Source: Amanita rubescens
Lineage: Eukaryota > Basidiomycota > Agaricomycetes > Agaricales > Amanitaceae
Reading direction: 5' to 3'
DNA: 64,000 nucleotides
Assembly (NCBI GenBank): GCA_015039365.1
Contig: WION01000069.1
Location: 124,001-188,000 of the forward strand
Position 1 is the first letter of the stretch. Each line of letters starts with the position of its first letter. The translations under genes were made by a program, and so were the position numbers. Positions 55,689-64,000 of this stretch are shown here, piece by piece. Under the pieces are notes generated by a model that was given only the letters and a program-made list of their open reading frames with translations, was not told the origin of the DNA and did no database searches.

Positions 55689-56290
55689 TAAGTCATACAT
55701 ATCCCTATAAGCATCTCACACTGTTTCTTAACCTATACCATCACTGATGGCCCAGTATATCTCACGATTGTATTTGTCACCTATTGAATATATTCACCAT
55801 TCCTATTAAAATTAAATTAAAAAAAGACACCAAGGGGTGGTGCTCTTTCCAATTGTCTGATTGTGTTGGCTATCGGGGAAGGGAGGCTTCCCAAGGGGGT
55901 AAAGCACCTCTTGACTTTGGTCTTAGCCTTTGGTCACGACTCACCCAAGAGATGTAAGATAGGGCTGGGGTGGGGGATCTATTATTAGGTGGGGGGGATT
56001 AATGCGGTGGTCCGTAGGAGAGTGGGGAGAGGTTCCGAGGCCGAACGAAGTGAAGGACTCGGTCTTATACCGATTGAGCTCTCCAATCGCGTTTTTTTCC
56101 TTTTTTGGAACCTCTTAAATGCTGGTAAATCCTGATAACCCAACTCTGAGTCCCTTATTCGACTTCAAATCTTTCACCCTTTTTTTAATGTGTAAGCTTC
56201 TTCCTTAGTGTATGGGCTCTGATATCCGTACATTATTTTCAGCTCTCCATCTTGAATCTCTTGATAAAATAAGAATTTTGTTTTTCGGAG
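55689..56290. other. non-coding spacer with G-rich tracts
   Basis: It contains an A-rich run (55805-55830), GGGTGGGGG tracts near 55960-56000, and a short minus-strand stretch (about 56093-56035) with tRNA-promoter-like boxes that I do not accept as a tRNA gene. No ORF of note. Confidence 0.3.
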
Positions 56291-56296
56291 TGCAAA

Positions 56297-56623
56297 ATGC
56301 TTAGTAATACATGGACAACCACGACGCCTAGCCCCTCAATGCATCGTGCTGCCTACCCTCTTCCGCTCGAATATCTTCTTTACGTTCCTGACGCTCGCTT
56401 TGCCCATATCCCTTTTCTCCCCTCGGCACAAGCCCTCCGTCGTAGCAAGCAGAGGCCGTACAAGATCAAGGCCGTTCAAGACATCAAAGATACAGGTACA
56501 TTGCATGCCTGTACAAGCGAAAAATCACAACCAAGGAAACGTAGTTGGGTGGGTCCGTTTCTCGTCTTCATCACAAAACTCGATTCTACTACTACAGTAC
56601 ACACTCAGTTTATGCGCGCTTGA
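56297..56623 (+). CDS. unrecognised small ORF, 108 codons
   Basis: It starts MLSNTWTTTTPSPSMHRAAY and continues with an ordered-looking segment (YPLPLEYLLYVPDARFAHI, then LRRSKQRPYKIKAVQDIKD). A GT after DTG (about 56496) could be an intron donor, so this may be the first exon of a spliced gene whose later exons I cannot trace. An overlapping frame (56346-56816) is also open, so the choice is uncertain. Confidence 0.3.
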   Translation: MLSNTWTTTTPSPSMHRAAYPLPLEYLLYVPDARFAHIPFLPSAQALRRSKQRPYKIKAVQDIKDTGTLHACTSEKSQPRKRSWVGPFLVFITKLDSTTTVHTQFMRA

Positions 56624-57641
56624 ACATCAACTTCCGCTTCTCCTCGCGAAAAGGTGTGGATCGCAACATTTACTCGCTATGCTCACATGGCTTACCACTA
56701 CGCCCATTATATTCGCTTCGTCGTTCAACCTAGACAACGGAACTTCTGTGTACATGGTCTCTGCTTCTTTTATCGGTTCCGGTACGTTACAATTTGGCTC
56801 GAGATACAAATCATAGTTGATAAGCGTCGTAGGAACATGCTTTGCATCCCCTTTCTACTTTTTGGTTCCGCAGCGCCCATTGCTTCCCTCGTTCTCTAAT
56901 TATCGAACAGGATGCACTAGAGTTCCTTCTCAATATGACCAAAACTGTCAAGCCCCGTTGATTCGATCCTCCAGTTGCCTATGCCGCTGCATAAGCGGAC
57001 AGACGTGCCAGACGGGATCGTACAGCTGCCTGTAGCCTCAGCCTCAGCCTCCAACACACGTCTCACTAACTGTCCAATTAAGTTTTAACCATATCAGGCG
57101 CATCAAGCTCCTCCAACTACCTTCCGGTCAACCTGCTCACAACCACTGAGCCCATACCCACACCTGCTCCTCTCGAGTCTCGACTCCAAAGCGACACGAG
57201 TTCACCGCCCATACCTATTCCGTCACGCTTCACGCGTGATATTCCTAAACATTGCTATTCCCATCCCATCCATGCTATCCATAGATTCCTCTCGGTTAGC
57301 GTGATCTACATCTGGTGGCCCTCGTCTCTCGCGGTACCAGCAAGAGGAACCTTCGATCAATCAATCGAGTCATGTCCCACGGAGGGACCCCTGATGTCGT
57401 ATTGATGAAGAAAAAGTCTTTGTCACGGCGCTGATTCTTATGTTTTTGTGACTGCTACTATAATACAACGCTAGACCTTTGGAATGAATTATTTGATCTA
57501 TTTGGTCCGTAGTTGCATAGATATAGCTGAACGACGGCTGAACGACGGCTGTTATCCCCCAATAACTGCATAGCTTTGGGGTTATGGTTAGGGCGTAGGG
57601 TCACACTATTGAACACGCCGACGCTCATCTGCTACTAAAGA
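56624..57641. other. region without a recognised gene
   Basis: Short Ser/Ala/Leu-rich open segments and a small direct duplication (GCTGAACGACG at about 57527 and 57538) are visible. There is no domain, RNA gene or transposon end that I can support. Confidence 0.3.
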
Positions 57642-58935
57642 ATGACTCGTTCCGAAGAAGGAAGAGTTAATAGAAATAAGAAAGCAAAATTAAGATGGAA
57701 AAGAAATAAGAAGACCAAAGAGGTGCAGAGGATTGATCTCGTCAAAAAGAATCGACAACGATCCGGTTCGCCTTTAAGCCTTTAACTGGATTACACCTGA
57801 TTTTGATAAATAGATTGACCAAGGGGCCGTCGATCGAAAGAAGCTAGACACAGACGTTTCCTTCGCCGCCTCCGTTTCCGAAATGGAGTGAAAATTGCTG
57901 CAGAATATCAAACGTGTAAGTTTTCGGTTTATCATGATATTTTAAACTTGTTTGACACCGTTCTCAGTGTATCATCGTTGTTCTGCCGTACCTCTGGATT
58001 TCATAACCCGCAAGCCCAATAGTGTTGTTGAAAATACGATTCGAACAAAATATGGGAAAACGAAACACTCCATCTATCGGAAAGGCAACGTCCACGTTTC
58101 CTGCCCCTTGCACGCAAAAACAGTTCTATTCAAAAAACCTGGATTTAGCTTGGTTGCGCGTACAATGCTTTCGACACTCTCTTCTTTACGATTCGTCTTC
58201 CCCGATTTTTTGGTCAAACAATTTGGGAACATTATGTCCGATGCTCAGATGAAAGAGCTCCTCACCAAATGGCAAGCTTTTATTGATACAGGTGCGAGAC
58301 CAAAGGGAAAGAAACATAAAACACGTTCAAAGACACCTGCGTTCCATTTCGGCGTATGGAGACGTTATAAGAAGTCTCCCTTCATAATGCGCGATACCAA
58401 ATCCAATAACTGCGATGTTCGAGCAGCATCAGATGCCTTTTTAACGCTGTTACGCAATCGCGTAGCGTCCAAAATCGCCACCTTCACGGAATACTATTCT
58501 CCCAAGGTCTGGAAAGTTCAATCAAAGTGCGTCCTCCTCTATATTCTTTCTAATTATGGAATTCATATTTTATTAAGTATCCCCGCATATCTTTCACTAT
58601 TTGTGGATACATCATCTTGGTCTGCAATCGATTTTGAAGGCGCATTCACGACCGTTGCAGTTCTGGAAGGCAGTTCCGAAAAAATACACATTGATGCCAA
58701 TGATCATGGTATAACGTGGATCCTGCCATTGGGAGAGTGGACTGGAGGTACATTTGTCATTCCTCAACTGGAGATGGAGATAGATGTGTATCCCGGTCAA
58801 CTACTTGGCTTCAGTGCTAATATTCTCGCTCATTATTGCACACCAGTAACATCGGGTCGCAGGATAGTTATCACAATGTTTACGTGTAGGAACATCTTAT
58901 TTGATTCCCTTATATTCTCTAAATTACGACGCTAA
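57642..58935 (+). pseudogene. TET/JBP-like 2OG-Fe(II) dioxygenase, probably degraded
   Basis: The clean ORF 57952-58935 (327 codons) ends with a double-stranded beta-helix dioxygenase core. It has HxD (H246, D248, in KIHIDANDHG), the WxxGGxFVIPQL strand, distal H294 (LAHYCTPVTSGRR) and R303 for 2-oxoglutarate. This layout fits the 2OG-Fe(II) family that includes the TET/JBP-like enzymes expanded in basidiomycetes, some of which oxidise 5-methylcytosine. The upstream exon region (57642-57910, starting MTRSEEGRVNRNKK) contains a probable frameshift and in-frame TAG and TGA. An intron is likely at about 57916-57966 (GTAAG...CTCAG). A second intron may lie near 58528-58575. Catalytic residues are intact, but the N-terminal defects suggest a pseudogene or a more complex gene model. 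In fungi such genes often travel with KDZ transposons; none is seen here. Confidence 0.65.
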
Positions 58936-59233
58936 CACTCAGATATATGCTAGAGTTCTCACATGTATATATATTATATCTTTTCGGTACAGAAAATTTA
59001 GCTGAACAACATTCTGACCTCTATATGATGCTACAATCGACTCCAATCGATTGCATAGATGACTCGCAACTAACGCGTAACACCTTTCAACAGCATGAGT
59101 GAATGGAAAGCCTGGTGCGTGCTTATTGACGGCCAAGAATTGTCAAGTTCATGCACAGTTCATTGGACGAAGAGAAATGAACGACGACGTGACATTCGAT
59201 CGATTATGCAGAGCAACCGCTCCATTAATAGTG

Positions 59234-60657
59234 CTAATCTTCACCTGCTTCACTCGCCCTCTGATTCTCTGAGTTTTCATCATCAATCATCATTTGGCCC
59301 AACTTCAACCTTATGCTGGCACGTTCCTCTTCGCCGTATCCAATTCTCCTTTTTACTACGCAATTCTTTCCCGCCATTTTCAAGTTCTGATGCAGTTTAG
59401 ACGCAGCGTTCGATGCAAATGCTTTCTGTAAACATATAATCGCTCTATCGGTTCCAGTTGATCATAATATATCTATTTACCTGAGAGAACGAATTGTCGA
59501 GCATCGTCATGCCTCGTAGGATAGAAACCATCTTGTAATCATTTCCGGGTAGTGATACCAACATAAACGTCATTTGCGCCTCAACGATATCACCCATTTG
59601 AAATCGAACTGGCGACATTTCCACATATCTACATCAAAAATATCAGCATTTTAATCAGCGAGGTGGTTTTTACCTACTCACTTCATTTCGCCCGTTTCAG
59701 AAATGATACGCTCATAATATTCGACTACATTGTTAATGTTATGAACATAGCCCGAGGTTTCAAGATTTGAGAGAATTCCGTATGGGTTGATATCAATCGA
59801 AAATGGTATTTGTTTCTCTGTCGGACCACAATCTTTAATTGAAGAAAAGTAACGGTTAGATGAATCAATGCTCGTGAACTCGCCATAAGCATCAATGCAT
59901 CCACATGGTTTCAGCTTATCTCGTGGGACATGGCCACCAAATAGTGAATATATGTCGAGTATTCCTTTAACTGCCGCCTCGAACGTGGGTGTCCCAAGGC
60001 CCGTGAGTGATACACCTTGATGTAGGTACTTTGCCCTCTTGGCCGTTCTGTTCCGTGACATCGTTATTGGAGAGATCGTGTAGTAAATATCAAACTTACA
60101 TTTCTTGGTTCCTAAAAGGAGGAAGATCATGCCGCCAGATAATACCTTGCACGCGTACAACAACTTCGACTAATTCGTCCATTGGAATATCTTGATCATT
60201 ACGTGTTCCCTCTGCAAAAACAAGCTGCTTCACAGATTTCACGTGGACGACTCTATACGCCTTGGGCCAGTCAGAAGCCTAGTCAGAAAACAGCTTGATT
60301 CTTCAGTTGCGATGAAAACTTAATAACACAAAGGTACTCGCGGTGGTGCAACGTGATAACTGTACTCCCGATACTGCACTGGCGGTTCGATCTCCTGAGA
60401 GGCACTCAAGTCGATCTGCTATTAGGTTACGCTGCTTTAGATAACGGGCTTTGCGATCGACAGATGAAATGTGACATGTACCTGCGGCTTTCAGGTCGTA
60501 GTTGCCGTTCATGTAGATGATCGGTGACGCGTCAGTGAATGTCTCATATGCACCTCTGTTCGTACTTTTTCTATATAGGACCTCCTGCGGTCTTGAACTG
60601 GTGACCTTCCTTCCCAGGATTCAGGATCAACGGATCGCCGAATGGACTTTGATCCAT
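59234..60657 (-). CDS. uncharacterised multi-exon gene (divergent pair, left)
   Basis: It starts at ATG 60657 (MDQSPFGDPLILNPGKEGHQ). Exon-like segments follow without internal stops: GAYETFTDASPIIYMNGNYD (about 60563-60494), DLSASQEIEPPVQYREYSYH (about 60420-60337), SDWPKAYRVVHVKSVKQL (about 60281-60114), ITAKRAKYLHQGVSLTGLGT (about 60060-59693), YVEMSPVRFQMGDIVEAQ (about 59636-59481) and KAFASNAASKLHQ (about 59428-59234, TAG). Most joins have GT...AG introns of 40-65 nt and keep phase. The first join is unresolved. The product is about 330 residues with a CGCIDAYGEF motif and a basic/acidic tail (KRRIGYGEEE). I do not know its function. I believe similar hypothetical proteins occur in other agaricomycetes. 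Confidence 0.6.
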
Positions 60658-61082
60658 GGGTAAATGCTACAGTCAAGCGACGCGATAGAGGATGCTGAAA
60701 TAAGCATCAACCCGATGGGTGGTGCTTCCAATGGGACGCCGAATTCTCAGTATCCCGAACCTGAATGATTAACCATCAAGTGATGCGCAAATCTATTTCT
60801 GGCGTGTATGATTTCCGACATCGGGAGGAGCGGGCATTTAACCGCTAACGGAATGCTACTATATCGGGGTTCCGACGCTCAATGATTAACCATCGGATGA
60901 TGCGCCTTTACTGCTGTTCTATTTCTGGCGTGTTGCCTTGCTTGTCGCCTGAACGATTTGGCTTCAGCACCTTCGTTTCCCTTATCATGTGAGGGCACTC
61001 TCAACTTTCGTTCCCCGTGCTACCCTGCACCCCTCAACCATTGTTTCAACTCTCGCCTTTGATCTCCGATATTCGTGTTTCG
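60658..61082. promoter_or_regulatory. divergent promoter region with a direct repeat
   Basis: The 425 bp between two divergent genes holds a repeated module. AATGATTAACCATC and, after GATGCGC, CTATTTCTGGCGTGT occur at 60764-60808 and again at 60880-60932, in the same orientation with different spacing. The conserved blocks could bind a shared regulator of both genes. Between the repeats lie CGGGAGGAGCGGGCA and CTACTATATCGGGG. Confidence 0.45.
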
Positions 61083-63264
61083 ATGGCTCCAACAAAACGC
61101 AAACGAAGTAAGGTCAAACAAGTGAAGACTCCCCTTGTCATTCCGGAGACTGATATGTATGGCCCTTCTCTGTCCATTACATGTTGCTCACCATCTATAG
61201 CATCAGTGAACTATCTGACGTCGTTGAAGACAAATTGTATGTTCCTCTTTTTCAATGCAGATTTTATTTCGTTATTTACCTTCGTCTCCAGCGTTGTTAA
61301 TGCAGGCGAAGACGACAGCGACGTTCCACTTGCGCGCGTTTCTAGCGTCAAAACTGACGTCACCAAACCTGTGCAAATGTATTTCGTTCTTTAGTCTTTC
61401 TCTTGTTCCTTTCTTATCTACATATATTGTAGTACTAACACCTCTACACATGATACCGATGAGACAGATGAAGATGCGGTCGTAAATGTCAAGAAACCAA
61501 GACGTTTCAATGTGCAAAGGTACTTTTTCTTTCATTTCATTGCTTGAGGTAGACATTTACTATTGCATTCAGTGATTCGGACAGTGCCAAACCTATTCAG
61601 ACAGCGCGTCCTGCGAGAGGGAAGCCACGGATAAATTCTCATTCACTTACCACACAGATTAACTCTGATGCGTAAGTTGTCGCTTTCATTGTTTCTCTTC
61701 AACTCCTTCCGCTCACCTAGTTTCACATCTCAGCGTTCCTGTTGAAGGAGGTTCTGTGATGGATGTGAAAAAATCTGATATAAGCGATCAGACAGAAGGC
61801 CATTTGTACGTTCAATTTTACGTTTACCTTCTTCAGCCAAATGATATTTCTACTCAGGTCTTCTGATACCAATAGTGTCAACTCAAACGATAGCGGCGAC
61901 GATTTGGATGCGATACAAACGAAAGTTTCGACAATCGACTCCGCAAAAGAAACAGAAACAGTATATTTGGACTCTTTTCCTGAAATTACGGACTCTGGTG
62001 TTGCACGAAACAAGCAGATTCAAAATAATCCCTTGATATTAGAAGATGAAGACATTGACCCTCTCTTACGTGACGAACATAAGACGCTCCCGACACTTAG
62101 GCGAGTTTCGAATCTGACGTCTGTGATACGAAGCTCATCAACATTAAAGGAATTCATCTGTTATTCAGTTTGTTCGTTATGGCCAACCACAACCTGAGCC
62201 AGGCTCAAACGTTGCCCTGGGATATGAGAAGGTCATTCAAAAAATGGTGACGGGGTCCGAGGGTAAACGGTACGTTTATTAAAAACTTGAGCTAATGACA
62301 GGATTAAGACGTATCGTTTTAGGCAATTAACTTCAGCTGTCAATTTTACCCACTCCTTGCCTTTCCTCAATCCTTCCCGCGCCTCGCCAAATCTAGTGGT
62401 CTTCGACGCAGGGAAAATATGCTTCAAGGGTGAAAACAGTAAACTAGGAAAGAACGCAGTGTTCATTACAACTGGACTAATCGTAGAATCCCAATTGAAA
62501 GACGCGACCGATAGTACTATTAATGCTGGTCACAAGGTGAGATTTTATTCGTTTCGTAAAAATCCAATTTGATGCTGCTATTTTCTAGATCAGGCAGGTC
62601 ATATTACTGCCCTTTGCCGGAGAAGTACAACGGCTTTTTGCCTATATAGGAACCGTATTTGAAACGGATGAATATGTCTGCTTACTAGACTCAGGGAGTC
62701 TGATTCTTACTACTCGTAGAGAAGGAGCGGGTGCTGATTATAACAACTATGTAAATTCTCCATCCTGTGCGTTTTTTGTTTCTAAACCGTTTTGACATTC
62801 TAAATCTTTGGTAAACAAGCATCAAGCTCCCCTGCTCGTACGCGAGTACCTGCCGGACTTCTTACATCATCGCCTGTAAAAATAGGATCATCGCGGAATC
62901 AGAACAAAGGTAAATCCACACATTTTGCACCGTCGCTCGGTTTCAAAGATCGCGGTGCGTACAATTATCTGTCAATATGATGTGCACTGAAATATCTTCC
63001 TTTGAAGTACCTGTTTACGATGCCCGTCGAAGACCTACTTTCATGTTTGATAAGGATGGATTGAAGCATGTCAGTGACTTGCCGATCTATAAAATCGACA
63101 AGACGGAGATCCCCCCCTGCAAGTATATCGCAACGGTCGGATATACAGTTGGCAGTTGGAAAACAAGAGCGAGTGCTGACGATGAGACCATCAGAAGCTG
63201 TGCGAGCTTAAATATACAGTTCGTAATCATTCTCGGCAAAGTTGATGTGAAAGACCTCGCATGA
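61083..63264 (+). CDS. uncharacterised multi-exon gene (divergent pair, right)
   Basis: ATG 61083 opens a Lys/Arg-rich N-terminus (MAPTKRKRSKVKQVK), a likely nuclear localisation signal. Exons are joined by short GT...AG introns: for example 61521-61573 (GTACTT...TTCAG), 61672-61734, 61808-61858, 62271-62322 and 62538-62589. The first half is Ser/Asp/Glu-rich and probably disordered (DSGDDLDAIQTKVSTIDSAK). The second half looks folded (SAVNFTHSLPFLNPSRASPN, then VILLPFAGEVQRLFAYIGTV and VATVGYTVGSW-like ATVGYTVGSWKTRA). The last exon (about 62995-63264) ends VDVKDLA before TGA. No known domain comes to mind. Exon borders near 61190-61390 and 62770-62910 remain uncertain. Confidence 0.55.
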
Positions 63265-63630
63265 TAGCATTCATCTCATTGACATGTAGAATTTCTTATA
63301 ACATAAATGACGATTCTTTCCTTTGTCGTTTTGAAAATAGGAGCACTTGCATGTTGACGAGCGATCAATGACGACAAACTACTTATGTAATTTGACAACA
63401 AAAGGAATCTTCTCATTGTCACGCTTCTCTGTCCTCCTCATGTTCTGGATGCGGTTTCAGTGAACGCGTCCGTTCAAACGTCGAGAAACTAGAGGGCCCC
63501 GAACAACACAAATCATTTGTGTATGATCGGTTCAGCCTGTTTGCTTTCCACTACATTTCTGTATAAGAAACACACCATTCCCCTGCGTCTTAACCCTAAC
63601 CTTCTTTATTCCTGCATCACCTCCAGGAAA
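63265..63630. other. intergenic region
   Basis: No ORF. A TATAAG box at about 63563, some 68 nt upstream of the ATG at 63631, may be a promoter element for the ORF that follows. Confidence 0.35.
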
Positions 63631-64000
63631 ATGACCTGCGACCACCTCCTGACCTCCTGCGCTCATCAACGGGTTGATTCTCCGCTAATCTTCATCGATG
63701 ACCTCCTTTCAACCAATGCGCCCTCCACCCACCATCGTTTCACCTCCCACCTCCAACGCACTCTAACGAACAACGACGAGGGCATATCCGATCAGCAAGA
63801 AGTCTTGGATGAAAAACATCGATCAAAGAAGAAGACGCATGCATCATCTTCGTGTCCAACTCCCCTCCACCATGACTCCAATCTGACACCACCACACCTG
63901 CAATCCCGCCCTGGCCCCTCAACAGGTTTCGTCCACCAGGTTTCTCTGCAGACCAACGCGGTTGATGCGGGAGTATGCCACCACAATGTTCACGCCCAGC
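63631..64000 (+). CDS. partial ORF running off the window end
   Basis: From ATG 63631 (MTCDHLLTSCAHQRVDSPLI) the frame is open for 123 codons to the last base of the window, with no stop. The visible part is His/Ser/Thr/Pro-rich and polar (KHRSKKKTHASSSCPTPLHH), with no domain. It could be the start of a longer gene or a chance open frame in GC-richer sequence. The continuation beyond 64000 would decide. Confidence 0.4.
   Translation, partial: MTCDHLLTSCAHQRVDSPLIFIDDLLSTNAPSTHHRFTSHLQRTLTNNDEGISDQQEVLDEKHRSKKKTHASSSCPTPLHHDSNLTPPHLQSRPGPSTGFVHQVSLQTNAVDAGVCHHNVHAQ

Noticed and set aside
56035..56095. tRNA gene or SINE on the minus strand
   Set aside because: GAGCTCAATCGG resembles an A box and GTTCGGCCTC a weak B box, but no cloverleaf with paired D, anticodon and acceptor stems can be drawn, and no second copy is present.

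Overview
This 64 kb window looks like repeat-rich chromatin of a filamentous basidiomycete, probably an agaricomycete. The evidence is intron-dense genes with short introns (mostly about 45-65 nt), chromodomain Ty3/gypsy elements, copia elements, hAT and TNP2-like DNA transposons, a TET/JBP-type 2OG-Fe(II) dioxygenase, and strong CpG-to-TpG decay, which implies cytosine methylation. I cannot name the genus. No rRNA, tRNA, CRISPR or prokaryotic feature is present.

Layout. 0-11.5 kb: an LTR (1636-1850), a low-complexity gene relic split by a hAT-type MITE (2193-2949), a TNP2/Plavaka-like transposase relic (about 10328 to 6852, minus), and four solo LTRs of one family in two inverted pairs (3842, 5209, 10485, 11163). 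11.6-16.2 kb: a 775-bp hAT MITE joined to a 5'-truncated chromodomain gypsy element (Gypsy-1). 16.2-24.3 kb: a nearly full-length gypsy element (Gypsy-2) with both LTRs, a predicted Tf1-like self-priming site, gag, pol and two extra ORFs after pol. 24.3-40.3 kb: an old copia element (Copia-1, minus) split by a younger one (Copia-2, minus, 27819-38895, TSD TTTCC). Copia-2 is itself split by a hAT-type element (33049-35398), which carries another (33371-34865). 40.3-52.6 kb: one gypsy-type gag ORF (Gypsy-3, minus) broken into three pieces by a hAT transposon (42495-49460) and by a 2.46-kb poly-C terminal-inverted-repeat element (49903-52362). The hAT carries a MITE and a 2.3-kb LTR element without pol. 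52.9-54.2 kb: leader and 5' LTR of a third copia element. 54.8-55.7 kb: another inverted-repeat element. 57.6-64 kb is the only stretch with ordinary intron-containing genes: a degraded TET/JBP-like dioxygenase, a divergent pair of uncharacterised genes, and an ORF running off the end.

Main observations. (1) Every internal stop I found in the open frames of five decayed elements is TGA (27 of 27), mostly where relatives have Arg. Substitutions between LTR pairs are almost all CpG transitions. This is the expected mark of CpG-restricted deamination, and reading through TGA exposes hidden ORFs. (2) The copia elements carry a roughly 560-nt leader whose hairpins show compensatory base changes between two copies, next to a primer site matching the anticodon arm of initiator tRNA-Met. 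(3) Gypsy-2 has a 13-nt perfect complement between the bases after its 5' LTR and the predicted 5' end of its transcript. (4) Most insertion boundaries resolve to exact or near-exact target duplications, so the order of nesting can be read directly.
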